Source of the DNA: an uncultured Lachnospiraceae bacterium
Lineage (GTDB): Bacteria; Bacillota; Clostridia; Lachnospirales; Lachnospiraceae
Direction of reading: 5' to 3'
NCBI GenBank assembly: GCA_910583605.1
Contig: CAJTXN010000006.1
Coordinates: 103,554-167,553 of the forward strand
DNA length: 64,000 bases
Each line of letters starts with the position of its first letter. Positions within the stretch are counted from its first letter, which is position 1. Of this stretch, positions 26,317-35,912 are shown in pieces. The notes beneath the pieces are model-generated. The model made no database searches. It saw nothing but the letters and a program-made list of their open reading frames with translations, and had not been told where the DNA came from. The translations under genes were made by a program, and so were the position numbers.

Positions 26317-29300
26317 ATGAAGAAACTGAGATTATGGCGTAAAAGAGTATTGGCTGTGATATTGTCTGCCGCAGTTTCATCCGGTACCGCAGAGTGGTGT
26401 ATGCCCGTGACGGCATATGGGGTAGAAGCATCCGAAGTAATGGCTGTATACTGTGATATCGGCAATTACAGTTACAGCACATATTCTACGGCAGATGTAT
26501 ATACCGATGAATACAAACCTTATGTTTTAAATGTACAGTATACCCTTTCTGACGGAACCACCGCAGAAGAATCCGTTCCGATTGAATGGACTCCCCAGCA
26601 GGATTTTAATGAAAGTTTTAATATACCCGGGACTTATGTCTTTGAAGGAAGAGAATCCATTACCGGTCAGAGTATAGGTACCATAACATTGGAAATTACC
26701 CAGGCATATCTGAACATTAATACAATTAACGGAACAGGAGAGGCAGCTGTAAATGCCGGAGATACTGTTTATGCATATGGCAGGGATAATGAAGGAGCCA
26801 TATCCCGGACAACCTTTAAGGCAGATATTTATGGCGGCTATGAAATCGGAGAGCCTTATGACTGGTTCCGGGATAAAGCGCCGTATTCTGTTCTTATAAG
26901 TAAAAATGATTTATATACCCAAAACGGAGAAATAAATCCCTGGGAAACAGGATTTGGTTTGTTTGTGATAAAAGAAGATCAGAGCGGTGAGGCGGATTAT
27001 TTATCTTCCTGCCTGTCTGTGGGATTGTTGAATGGGGAAGAGAATAACATTGATGTTAATATGGCAAGCATTACTCCAAAAATTACCCTGATTAATGATA
27101 CGGATATAATATTTAATACAATCTCTGTCAGCAGTCCTTCCGACACATTGAAATACACACCGGGAACTGCAGCAGATGGAATAACGCTGAGCAATAAAGT
27201 GGAACAGGTTGGAACCGAAACAAAAGATATTCGGTGCTATCAGTCAGGAAATAATTATCTGGCAAGAATCATACCGGGACTTCAGCATATAACAGATAAA
27301 AAAGGGGTAACCGGTATTAATATCAAATATGAATATACTGACCAACAGGGTAAGAAGGTATCCGATTCCGTCAGTATTGATGATGGTGATAAGAACACGG
27401 CAGGATATCTTGTGAACGGAGATGTTACCATTCGTTTGTCGGAAGTGCTGCAACTGGCGCCGAAATTTGCATTTGAAACGGTTAGTGACAGTATTGTATA
27501 TGATGGCGCTGCCGTAGCGGAAGGCGTAGACTTTTCCGTGGTAAATCCTGATAAAGATTTAATATCTTATGCGTATGCAAAGAAAGGTTCTGCGGCATAT
27601 TCTTCGGGTCTTCCGGTTCAGGCCGGTACATATATCATAAGAGCGGTCAACAGGGTTACAAATGAAAAAGCCGAAACAGAGCTGACAATAAATCCGAAGA
27701 CTGTTACACAGGAGATGCAGAACAGTATTGTGCTGACGGAACAGCAGTATTATACCGGAACGGCAAGAACGCCTAAGATTAAAATATATGACGGTAAAAC
27801 ATTGTTAATCGAAAATACGGATTATGTACTGAGCTACAGCAATAATGTCAATGTTGCCACAGATACTTCGGGGATTGCACCGGTCATCAGTATAAAAGGT
27901 ATCAATAACTATCAGGGAACATTAACTTATAAATTTACTATATTATATCAGACTGCCGGCAGTTTATATTTAAACGGGAAAGTCATTACGGGAAGTAAAA
28001 CATACTATATAAATGGAAACTTACCGGTATTTACGGCAGATACAGGATATACCATATATTATTCCGCACAGACGGATATGTCTGACGCTTCGACGGTAAT
28101 GGCAGATACTTCTTCGTATTCCGAGGGCGAAGAAAGAAGCTATTACATACAGCTTATAAATAAAAAGGGTGAGCGGAGTGAACCGGCATATGTCCACTGT
28201 ATAAAAGATACAGTTCCTCCGGTATGTGTGGGAACCGTGAATGGAAGTTATACCTATAAAGGTCTGACCACAAAACCGGTTGTCCGTTATTGCGACAATC
28301 TTCTGCAATTATATATCAGTGCGGAGGATGCAACATCGGGAATTGATAAGGTATATATGCTGCCGGAACAGAACGGCAAAGTATATACAAAAGCCACGCT
28401 TGATAAACTGTCGTCTGACAGCTGGAAGGAAGTTTCGGCAAATACCGACTGGAAAGAGATACTGGAGCAGGAAAAGAAACAGCAGTTTTATTTTAAAGTT
28501 CTGGACCGTGCAGGCAACTATGTATATATCAGTACCGACAGTTTTATTTATGACAGAACTGCGCCGTCCGTTACAGACAAAACAGGAACAGTACTGGGCA
28601 GCAGCTATATTGCAGAGACCTTAGATGTGATCGTTCGGGATGGAGCAGAACTTGTAAGTGTTACCGTGAATGGTGTTCCTATGGCGGTTACCGGAAATAA
28701 GGCGGAATTTCAGCTTACGGTGGGGAATCATACGATTGTAGCCTCAGACCGTGCGGGAAATCAGAAAACACTTACTTTAGAGGTTATTAAACCGATTTAT
28801 AATGTTGAGATTACGGATGGACAGATGAAATCCGAAACATATGGATATGAGTCCGTAAAGCCGCTGAAACTTAATATTAACCGTCAGGCAGGGGACGCCA
28901 ATATTGAAGCAGATATATCATCCGTTACCGTCAATAATGATTGGTTTGTGATTACAAAGACAGACGATGATTACTATATTTCCGCTAAGAAAGGCGCACC
29001 GGTTGGCAGGCATACGGCAGAGGTCACTGTGGCCTATAATAACAACGGAAGAGCCAAAGCGAAAGTGACATTTATTGTTGAAAAACGGACGATTACCGGC
29101 ATCGCACTGCAGGAAGGAAGCAGTGTTGCTATTAAAGATGACAGAAGACTGACATATGGGGAAAAACTTTCATCATTGGAATTTGATTATTCAAAAGCGG
29201 TTTTCCGGGATGAAAAAGGGAAAGTGGTGGAAGGAATCATAACCTTTGCAAATGCGGATAAAATACCGTCTGCAGGTGCGTTTAATGCGGGATGGATATT

Positions 29301-30387
29301 TACTCCTGACCCGGATTGTTATAATTATTCCGGACCGGTAATAAAAGGAACGGTTAATGTAAAGACAAGAAAGAAAACATTATCGGTTATCATACAGACC
29401 GGACAGGGAAAAACATATGGAAAGAATGATTCTGCCATTAAATTTACAATAGACACCAAAGCTCTGGTAGGCAGTGATCTTGTAAAAGTTACAGGGGCAC
29501 CGGGCAGAAGCAAAGGGGAACAGGCAGGAAGTTATGACTATAATAAGGGAACTCTTGCACTGGAAAAGACAGGCGCATATGCCAATTATACCCTTGCAAT
29601 ATCTGCCGGTGATAAGTATACCATTAAGAAAGCCACGCCGGCATATACGCTGCCCACCGGTTTAAAGGCGGTATACGGCAGTCATTTGTCAGACATAAAA
29701 TTACCGTCAGGATTTAAGTTTATCAAGCCGTTAACCACCAGTGTGGGAACAGTGGGAAGCAGAAAATTTGAAGTAAAGTATACTCCGTCGGATACAAAAA
29801 ATTATAACATTGTTACCGGAATTTACGTGACAATTACAGTGACAAAAGCTCCGCAGCAGATACAGGCGGCTTCTTCGTTCACAAAAGTATATCAGGACCC
29901 GGCATTTTCGTTGAATGCAAAGATTACAAAAGGAGCAGGCACATTAAGCTATAAGTCTTCGAACACTTCTGTGGTACAGGTATATTCCAACGGAAAAGTA
30001 TCCATAAAAGGAATGGGAACTGCTAAAATAACAATAGCGGCGTCTTCTACCAATAATTATAAATATACGACGAAGACGGTTACCATAACCATAAAACCTA
30101 AGAAGGTAAATATGGTTTCGGTTAAATCAGGTTCAGTCAGGAAAGTCAGTGTGAAGTGGGTGGAGAGAAGCGCAGTCAGCGGATATGAGATTAAATACTC
30201 TACCAGTAAAACCTTTGCTTCCAATTCAAAGACCGCTACGGTTACAGGAGCATCCAGACGTTCCAAGACGTTGGAAGGACTGCAGAGCGGCAGGAAATAT
30301 TATGTGAAGGTACGGGCTTATAAGAATGTGAATGGAAAGAAAATATATGGAGCCTGGAGTGATATATACGGGGTAACAGTGAAGTAG
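26317..30387 (+). CDS. Giant secreted surface protein with MBG, Ig-like and FnIII modules
   Basis: A 1356-residue protein with a signal peptide (about 1-38). The central part has Ig-like domains, including a DRAGN/FIYDRTAPS segment (about 730-830). About 920-1180 holds MBG-like domains with TYGKNDSAIKF and AVYGSHLSDIKL. A BIG2 module follows (SSNTSVVQVYSNGKVSIKG), then an FnIII-like module ending YGAWSDIYGVTVK. No sortase or S-layer motif is visible. The final about 190 residues match the end of the CotH protein at 14708-16759. Probable role: surface structure or adhesion, inferred from the modules. The start follows AGGAGG. Confidence 0.85.
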   Translation: MKKLRLWRKRVLAVILSAAVSSGTAEWCMPVTAYGVEASEVMAVYCDIGNYSYSTYSTADVYTDEYKPYVLNVQYTLSDGTTAEESVPIEWTPQQDFNESFNIPGTYVFEGRESITGQSIGTITLEITQAYLNINTINGTGEAAVNAGDTVYAYGRDNEGAISRTTFKADIYGGYEIGEPYDWFRDKAPYSVLISKNDLYTQNGEINPWETGFGLFVIKEDQSGEADYLSSCLSVGLLNGEENNIDVNMASITPKITLINDTDIIFNTISVSSPSDTLKYTPGTAADGITLSNKVEQVGTETKDIRCYQSGNNYLARIIPGLQHITDKKGVTGINIKYEYTDQQGKKVSDSVSIDDGDKNTAGYLVNGDVTIRLSEVLQLAPKFAFETVSDSIVYDGAAVAEGVDFSVVNPDKDLISYAYAKKGSAAYSSGLPVQAGTYIIRAVNRVTNEKAETELTINPKTVTQEMQNSIVLTEQQYYTGTARTPKIKIYDGKTLLIENTDYVLSYSNNVNVATDTSGIAPVISIKGINNYQGTLTYKFTILYQTAGSLYLNGKVITGSKTYYINGNLPVFTADTGYTIYYSAQTDMSDASTVMADTSSYSEGEERSYYIQLINKKGERSEPAYVHCIKDTVPPVCVGTVNGSYTYKGLTTKPVVRYCDNLLQLYISAEDATSGIDKVYMLPEQNGKVYTKATLDKLSSDSWKEVSANTDWKEILEQEKKQQFYFKVLDRAGNYVYISTDSFIYDRTAPSVTDKTGTVLGSSYIAETLDVIVRDGAELVSVTVNGVPMAVTGNKAEFQLTVGNHTIVASDRAGNQKTLTLEVIKPIYNVEITDGQMKSETYGYESVKPLKLNINRQAGDANIEADISSVTVNNDWFVITKTDDDYYISAKKGAPVGRHTAEVTVAYNNNGRAKAKVTFIVEKRTITGIALQEGSSVAIKDDRRLTYGEKLSSLEFDYSKAVFRDEKGKVVEGIITFANADKIPSAGAFNAGWIFTPDPDCYNYSGPVIKGTVNVKTRKKTLSVIIQTGQGKTYGKNDSAIKFTIDTKALVGSDLVKVTGAPGRSKGEQAGSYDYNKGTLALEKTGAYANYTLAISAGDKYTIKKATPAYTLPTGLKAVYGSHLSDIKLPSGFKFIKPLTTSVGTVGSRKFEVKYTPSDTKNYNIVTGIYVTITVTKAPQQIQAASSFTKVYQDPAFSLNAKITKGAGTLSYKSSNTSVVQVYSNGKVSIKGMGTAKITIAASSTNNYKYTTKTVTITIKPKKVNMVSVKSGSVRKVSVKWVERSAVSGYEIKYSTSKTFASNSKTATVTGASRRSKTLEGLQSGRKYYVKVRAYKNVNGKKIYGAWSDIYGVTVK

Positions 30388-30403
30388 GAATTAACGGATT
30401 ATA

Positions 30404-30434
30404 AAAGCTGAGGGTTTGATGTACCCTCAGCTTT
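30404..30434 (+). terminator. Terminator after the giant surface protein
   Basis: AAAGCTGAGGGT pairs with ACCCTCAGCTTT around a 7-base loop. The following T-tract is poor (TTTCGTT). Confidence 0.7.
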
Positions 30435-30531
30435 CGTTAATCCCAAAGATTGTAAGGTTGATATTCAAGAAAATTTATGATAAACTGATTTTTAGTAAGC
30501 TTGATTAAATATAAGAGAAGGTATACGATAA

Positions 30532-31671
30532 ATGGAAAAAAAATCTATTGGCAGAAAGATTTTCAGAGTAGTAAGGGAGATAATTAAAATTGTGCTTATT
30601 CTTGCCGTATGCGGTTTTATTGGTATATTTATTGCTGTTGGTGAGAGAGCAGGTTCCTCCTATCGGTTTGCAGAAAAATATTTTACATACTATATTACCA
30701 ATAACTATCAGGAAATGTATAAGATGATAGACGGTGAAAATTCGGATTTTATCAGTTTTGAGAATTTTCAGAGTATGTGTTCGGGAGAAAAAGTTTATGG
30801 CTCCATGAAAGATTATACCATAGGAAGTGCAACGAAAAACGGTGACAGTGTGACATATGTTGTCAGCTATTATATGGAAGGTGATAATAACCAGCATACC
30901 TATACGATTACTCTGAATAAGCAGAAAGAGAAAAAGTATCTGTTTTTTGATACATGGAAAGTATCGGTAAAACGTTTTCTGGTAAAGGATTTTCAGATAA
31001 AGACGCCGGCCGGAATGAAGGCCAGTCTGGACGGAAAAGATTTATCAAAATACAGTGACGGAACTTCCGAGGATGGAACGCAGGATTATTACAGAATTCC
31101 GGTTTTGTTTACCGGAGACCACACGTTAATGGTATCATCGGATATAGTGGGAAATATCAGTAAGGCAGTTTATGTCAGGAAAGATGATGAAAGCATGGAA
31201 TTGACCACGAAGGATTTCAAAATGAATTCCGGGGAACAGAAAGATATTGAATCCTATTCCGGTCTGCTGCTGATGAACATGTATACGTATGCAATGGATG
31301 GAGTATCTACGTTTGAGGATAAAGTGTCAAAACTGTTTGCACCGGATGAACAGTCTCAGGCGGCAGCAAGATATGCTTTTGACCAGCTTCGGGCGGCAAT
31401 TACAAAAGAAGACGGTTCATCTTTGCGGACACTGGATATTGGAACCATAACACCTTATCTCACGACATTCGAATATCCGGGAAAAGCAGTGGTACAGGTG
31501 GATTATTCGTATTCCTTTACTGCCAATGGCGGAACGACTATATTAAACGGAATTATCAACTATTATTCCGGTGATGGCTGGGCATCCGCACGTTATACAT
31601 TTACTTTGGCAGATGGAGCATGGAAAGTAACCGGCATAGAAATGCCTTGTGTTAATTATGAAGAATCATAA
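30532..31671 (+). CDS. Membrane-anchored protein with NTF2-like (TcaA-like) domains
   Basis: A 379-residue protein with one N-terminal membrane segment (about 17-37) and a large outside part. Residues 45-135 (FAEKYFTYYITNNYQEMYKM) have the start of an NTF2-like domain as in TcaA- and MecA-N-like proteins. A PEGA-like beta segment (about 155-225; LKASLDG-type turn) follows, then a second NTF2-like domain (about 240-375). Unlike TcaA it has no zinc ribbon. Function unknown. The next gene starts 38 bases after its stop, so they are probably co-transcribed. Confidence 0.68.
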   Translation: MEKKSIGRKIFRVVREIIKIVLILAVCGFIGIFIAVGERAGSSYRFAEKYFTYYITNNYQEMYKMIDGENSDFISFENFQSMCSGEKVYGSMKDYTIGSATKNGDSVTYVVSYYMEGDNNQHTYTITLNKQKEKKYLFFDTWKVSVKRFLVKDFQIKTPAGMKASLDGKDLSKYSDGTSEDGTQDYYRIPVLFTGDHTLMVSSDIVGNISKAVYVRKDDESMELTTKDFKMNSGEQKDIESYSGLLLMNMYTYAMDGVSTFEDKVSKLFAPDEQSQAAARYAFDQLRAAITKEDGSSLRTLDIGTITPYLTTFEYPGKAVVQVDYSYSFTANGGTTILNGIINYYSGDGWASARYTFTLADGAWKVTGIEMPCVNYEES

Positions 31672-31709
31672 AGAATTGGATGGCAAAATTCATCAGAATG
31701 GAGGAAATC

Positions 31710-32801
31710 ATGGGTTTATTAAATACGGTTAAAAAAAAGCAGGAATTGGCTTCGTCAATTAATACAACGCTGTTAAACAGTGATGAGAAGAAGATTTTAC
31801 TGAATATCAATTCCAGAATCGAAGATTTAAAAGTTCAGAATATGGAAAATGCCAAATTTTTAAGAGGCATTACCCGTAAGATTGAAGATGAACTGGTACA
31901 AATGAGGGAAGCAGAAGAAAATAAATCGATTGAAGTGATGGATGATTCCAATATCCTGGAAAGTATTGAACGTGTGGAAAAATCCCTTCAGGAGATTAAT
32001 TCCAATGAGGTATTGACTGAGATTGAGAAGATACATCAGTCGATTAATGCTTTTAACCAGCTTGGTGTAATGGAGGAGATTAATAAAATTAACCGTTCCA
32101 TTGAAGAAATGAATTCCGGTGACATTATTGAAGAGGTTAAGAAAATTAATGAAACGGTTGATAATATTAATTTTGACAATATTTATGAAGAATTAAAAAA
32201 GATTAACGATTCCATGAGCCAGATAAATTCCGATGTACTGCTTTTGGAAATTGATAAGATTAATAAGTCGCTGAAAGCCATCAATTCCGACTCCGTTCTT
32301 CAGGAAGTTGCCAAGGCAAATGATAAACTGGATAAAATAAAGATGAATGATATTATTCTGGAAATTCACCGGGTGGAAGCGATGGTTTCCGAAATCAATG
32401 ACAACACGGTGCTGGCAGAACTGGAGCGGTTAAAACAGCTTGTCAATGAAAAGAATTCCGATGTTATATTTGATAAAATAGATGATAAAATATCTGATTT
32501 GAAAGCCAATGACTATACGGATAAACTTGGGGAAATAGAGGAACTACTGAGGCAGAACCAGCGAAAACTGGGAGAAATTGACGGTAAGGTGGTCCGCATT
32601 TCCACAATGCCGTCCATGCTGAAGACCATAATTGAGAAATCCAATGAATTAAATCTGGAGAAGATGGAATTTATTGTAACGGAACAGAATAATAAACAGA
32701 ATAAGAAAATTGACATGATAAAGATTGTGGTAAGTATTAATCTGTGGGTATCTTTACTGGGAGCAGCGCTGACGATTGCAAATATATTTGGCGCCATATA
32801 G
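31710..32801 (+). CDS. Coiled-coil protein of 19-residue repeats with C-terminal membrane anchor
   Basis: A 363-residue protein of no family I recognise. Residues 83-253 are nine consecutive 19-residue repeats with the pattern LxEIxKINxSIxxINSDxV; a tenth, worn copy follows. The repeats are helical with a hydrophobic spacing that differs from plain heptads. The only membrane segment is at the very end (about 338-360, VVSINLWVSLLGAALTIANI), so the protein is probably tail-anchored with the rod in the cytoplasm. Start chosen at the ATG after GGAGG; an upstream ATG at 31680 lacks a site. It probably forms an operon with the gene before it and ends at a strong convergent terminator. Confidence 0.8.
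   Translation: MGLLNTVKKKQELASSINTTLLNSDEKKILLNINSRIEDLKVQNMENAKFLRGITRKIEDELVQMREAEENKSIEVMDDSNILESIERVEKSLQEINSNEVLTEIEKIHQSINAFNQLGVMEEINKINRSIEEMNSGDIIEEVKKINETVDNINFDNIYEELKKINDSMSQINSDVLLLEIDKINKSLKAINSDSVLQEVAKANDKLDKIKMNDIILEIHRVEAMVSEINDNTVLAELERLKQLVNEKNSDVIFDKIDDKISDLKANDYTDKLGEIEELLRQNQRKLGEIDGKVVRISTMPSMLKTIIEKSNELNLEKMEFIVTEQNNKQNKKIDMIKIVVSINLWVSLLGAALTIANIFGAI
31956..32468 (+). repeat. Nine tandem 57-base coding repeats
   Basis: Each unit encodes 19 residues of the coiled-coil rod. Units are conserved in protein pattern (EIxKIN, INSD) more than in DNA, so they are old repeats, not recent duplications. Confidence 0.8.
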
Positions 32802-32840
32802 GAAAGATATAATATTTTCAGGTAAAAATCATAAAAAATA

Positions 32841-32888
32841 AAATTTTCGGCTTCCGGCACATTTAATACTGTCGGAAGCCGAAAATTT
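32841..32888. terminator. Bidirectional terminator between convergent genes
   Basis: AAATTTTCGGCTTCCG pairs with CGGAAGCCGAAAATTT around a 16-base loop. T-rich ends occur on both strands. It overlaps the MarR gene stop by two bases. Confidence 0.88.
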
Positions 32889-33393
32889 AATCTTTATGTT
32901 TTAATTCTTCAATTAATGACCTGGCCGAAATATTTTTCTGTCCGTATTTAGCCTTAAAAAATGTGGCAATACTTCCCAGTGCCTTTACAAAAACAGGAAG
33001 TTCTTCTTCGTCCAAAACATATAAAATATCTTCAATCATCTGGTGGTGAAACTTTTTATGTGCTTCATTGGCGGCCCGGCCGGATTCGGTAGTGGAAATA
33101 TGAACAATCCGCTTATCTTTGCTGTCACGCTGGCGTATCAGATAGCCCTTGTGTTCCAAAGCACCCACGGCGGTAGTTAAAGTTCCGCCTGTAATATTCA
33201 GGTTTTTAGCCAGAGCGCTGGCACAGTTATCACCGTCTTTGTCCTCTGCATGGCAGACGGCTTCAATAACATGTAGTTCTTTTACGGACAGATTGGTAAA
33301 ATGATTTTCCGTAATACAGCGTTCTTCTGTTTTCAGGATTTCATTGAATACGTCCATCAGAAAATTATTTAGAATCTCAGTATTTTCATCCAT
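32887..33393 (-). CDS. MarR-family transcriptional regulator
   Basis: A 168-residue winged-helix regulator of MarR type. Seen: helices LSVKELHVIEAV and ASALAKNLNITGGTLTTAVGALEHKGYLIRQRDSKDKR, the recognition helix and wing of the family. The C-terminal helices form the dimer interface. It resembles FabT-like regulators of clostridial fatty-acid genes, but no fab genes are in this window, so the target is unknown. Start chosen at the ATG after GGAGATAACC. Transcription is towards the coiled-coil gene. Confidence 0.88.
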   Translation of the reverse strand: MDENTEILNNFLMDVFNEILKTEERCITENHFTNLSVKELHVIEAVCHAEDKDGDNCASALAKNLNITGGTLTTAVGALEHKGYLIRQRDSKDKRIVHISTTESGRAANEAHKKFHHQMIEDILYVLDEEELPVFVKALGSIATFFKAKYGQKNISARSLIEELKHKD

Positions 33394-33483
33394 GGTTATC
33401 TCCATTTTTTACAAATGCCGTTTGGACATTATAAATTATTTTTATATAGTATGTATAGATTATATAGTTTTATAAAAAAAATG

Positions 33484-34761
33484 TCAAATATTTAGAGATT
33501 TGGAAATTTTTACGGCAGATTTCATTTCTTCAGAAGAGATTTCGGCAGCGGAATATCTTGCTTTTTCGTACAGATCGGTTAATTCTTTTAAATTGTGCCG
33601 GGAATCATCTGAACCATCTGAAAGTTTATGGTAAATTTCTACAGGGGTATCGCTCTGATGAATGACAATACGCCGGTTTTGTTTCAGTTTACCGGAAATG
33701 ACGGTTTGATAGATTTTCCGTACTTTTTCCCGGTTACTTAAAAATATTCTGAATTTTGCTCCGGAGGGAGCATATCTTTTCTCTGTTTTTTCTTTATATT
33801 CAATCTTTTCCACAATATCATCGGTTTCCCTGTTACGATACATATAAGTTTTAAAGAATTTATACAGCATATACAGAATGATAAAGACAATTCCGATATA
33901 AAGCGCCAACTGAAAAATATAAAATAAAGTATTCATCACAGGATTAGAAGCGGGATTATGATGAATAAAATTGTCCGTGGGAATTTCCGGAGCCAGGCCG
34001 CCTTCCATGGAAGGCATATCGGCAGATTCCGGTTCCTGTATTACCGTTTCACCCTTAAATCGCAGGAAAAAACCAAAGAACAGGGAAGCAATATATTTTA
34101 AAATGTTTCCTATAAAATTAAAACTGTCATTATGAAAAAATATATTCAGTATAAAGATAAATAAAATCAAAAATAACAGAAAAAGAAGAATAAAGGAACT
34201 GTTCATTCGGAAGGAGCGGATAAGGGAAGAGGGATTATCCTCTAAATGTAAAGACATTCCCAGAAATTTATCCAGATACAGTCTTAAAAAGTAAAGCAGA
34301 ATATAGATGATTCCGCTGATATATGCGTACTCTGCCAGACCGAAGGACATATCCATGGAAGCATGGAAATAGATTCCGATAAACAGAACGATGCCTTCAA
34401 TTGGCATATCAACGGTAAACAGGCGTCTGTCGCCCCTCTCCGATTTCCAAAATGTAACACCCATGGTATAGAAAGTCAGGAAAACAATGATCAATAACAT
34501 AAGTTCAGTGGGATTGGACATACAGACCAATGTCAGCGGAAGAAATAATAACCGCAGAGAAAAAAACGATATTGCTTTAGTGATAAATTTTCGCAGGAAA
34601 TAATCAGCCAGACAAATGAAAGCGATATAAACAATGCATTTGGGATTTTTTTTGCCTGAGGCAAGAAAAATCTCGGATAGATACAGATAGAGCAAAAGCA
34701 CCATCAGCGAACACATGGAAACACAGATAATGTCTCGTATCGTTGAAATTCTTTTATTCAA
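33484..34761 (-). CDS. DUF4129-type membrane protein of the MoxR operon
   Basis: A 425-residue membrane protein with about eight membrane segments, mostly in residues 10-240 plus one at about 280-305. The cytoplasmic C-terminus has KVRKIYQTVIS, SDTPVEIYHKL and LTDLYEKARYS, the pattern of DUF4129. Most MoxR-DUF58 operons carry a TgpA/transglutaminase protein here; this one has no transglutaminase domain. Third gene of the minus-strand operon, 16 bases after the DUF58 gene. Function unknown; probably envelope maturation or stress. Confidence 0.75.
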   Translation of the reverse strand: MNKRISTIRDIICVSMCSLMVLLLYLYLSEIFLASGKKNPKCIVYIAFICLADYFLRKFITKAISFFSLRLLFLPLTLVCMSNPTELMLLIIVFLTFYTMGVTFWKSERGDRRLFTVDMPIEGIVLFIGIYFHASMDMSFGLAEYAYISGIIYILLYFLRLYLDKFLGMSLHLEDNPSSLIRSFRMNSSFILLFLLFLILFIFILNIFFHNDSFNFIGNILKYIASLFFGFFLRFKGETVIQEPESADMPSMEGGLAPEIPTDNFIHHNPASNPVMNTLFYIFQLALYIGIVFIILYMLYKFFKTYMYRNRETDDIVEKIEYKEKTEKRYAPSGAKFRIFLSNREKVRKIYQTVISGKLKQNRRIVIHQSDTPVEIYHKLSDGSDDSRHNLKELTDLYEKARYSAAEISSEEMKSAVKISKSLNI

Positions 34762-34777
34762 TGGTATTTCCTCCCTT

Positions 34778-35890
34778 CTAGTATTCGATATCCCACTTAA
34801 TCAGGCCGGGATCGGATAATTCAATATTAAACTGTTTTAATTCCGGTATGATAAAATAGCAACTGACAGCCGTTTCTTTGATTTTGTTGTAATAATCAAG
34901 AATATCCTTTTGTCTGTTATTGGAAATAATAATATAATACGCATTTTTTTGTATGCATTCAAAGTTTTCCTTTAAAACGGTTATAAATTCCTTATGTTTT
35001 CCGTGGGTATCAATACGGGCCAGTGCGGTATCGATGGATACCATATGATTGATACCGGAGCCGGACAAACGGTTTAACTGCTCATGGGTATAAAGGTCAA
35101 CGGCATTGCTGTCCAAAGCTGTGGGGATTCCGGCGGAAATAAATTTTTCTGCCAGAGAGCTGGCCAGAGAAATGATTTTTTCCAGAAGTTTATCGTCACG
35201 GCTGTACAGGTGGGTATCAAGATTTAAAAGAATCCGTACCTCCTGGGAAGAAGTCATGAAATATGTATTGACCTGCAGCAGGTCATTTTTTGCCGAACTT
35301 TTCCAGTTGATATTATGCATACTGTCAAAGGGCTGATATTCCCGGATTCCCCGAAATTCAAAAGGGTCTTCGATCAGATTTTTCTGTGTGGCAAAGCTGC
35401 CGGTTATGGTCTCAAAAGGAATTTCAAAGAAATCCAGATTCACTTTCTTCGGGTAAACATGAATTACAATATTATTGGTACGCTTATCGGTAAAAGTTAA
35501 CCGCATAAATAAATCGGTTGATGTGATTCCGGTGTCACGGAGATAATAGCAGCCCCGGCTTTCGCAGGTGAATTTCAGGTTTCTTGTAATGGACTGGTGG
35601 CCCATAATCGCAAAAATATCATCTCTGTAATAAAAATCAGTTACAGAGGAATTTTCTTCGTTCTCAAAACGGAAACTTTTGGGTGTATTGAATTTTACAT
35701 GAAGCAGTGGCAGTGGCAGACATTTATTATTGGTGATAACCTCTGTCAGTATATTTTCCTCTCCGGCAGTACATTCCGTATTTTTAATGCTGATGGTAAC
35801 ATCCAGATTTCTGCTCCAGTATTTTTTGAAGAGAAATCCCTGAACCCACAGAAAGAAAAATGCACAGATAAATACAACAAGCAGGATCAT
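34778..35890 (-). CDS. DUF58-domain protein
   Basis: A 370-residue protein with an N-terminal membrane segment (about 1-19). The DUF58 signature is clear: DPFEFRGIREYQPFDSMHNI followed by NWKSSAK (about 170-200), then a VWA-like fold (ILLNLDTH). DUF58 proteins act with MoxR ATPases. Gene order MoxR, DUF58, DUF4129 with 22- and 16-base gaps marks one operon. The metal-binding motif typical of VWA domains is not complete. Confidence 0.88.
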   Translation of the reverse strand: MILLVVFICAFFFLWVQGFLFKKYWSRNLDVTISIKNTECTAGEENILTEVITNNKCLPLPLLHVKFNTPKSFRFENEENSSVTDFYYRDDIFAIMGHQSITRNLKFTCESRGCYYLRDTGITSTDLFMRLTFTDKRTNNIVIHVYPKKVNLDFFEIPFETITGSFATQKNLIEDPFEFRGIREYQPFDSMHNINWKSSAKNDLLQVNTYFMTSSQEVRILLNLDTHLYSRDDKLLEKIISLASSLAEKFISAGIPTALDSNAVDLYTHEQLNRLSGSGINHMVSIDTALARIDTHGKHKEFITVLKENFECIQKNAYYIIISNNRQKDILDYYNKIKETAVSCYFIIPELKQFNIELSDPGLIKWDIEY

Positions 35891-35912
35891 GTTTTACACC
35901 TTCCCTTTATCT

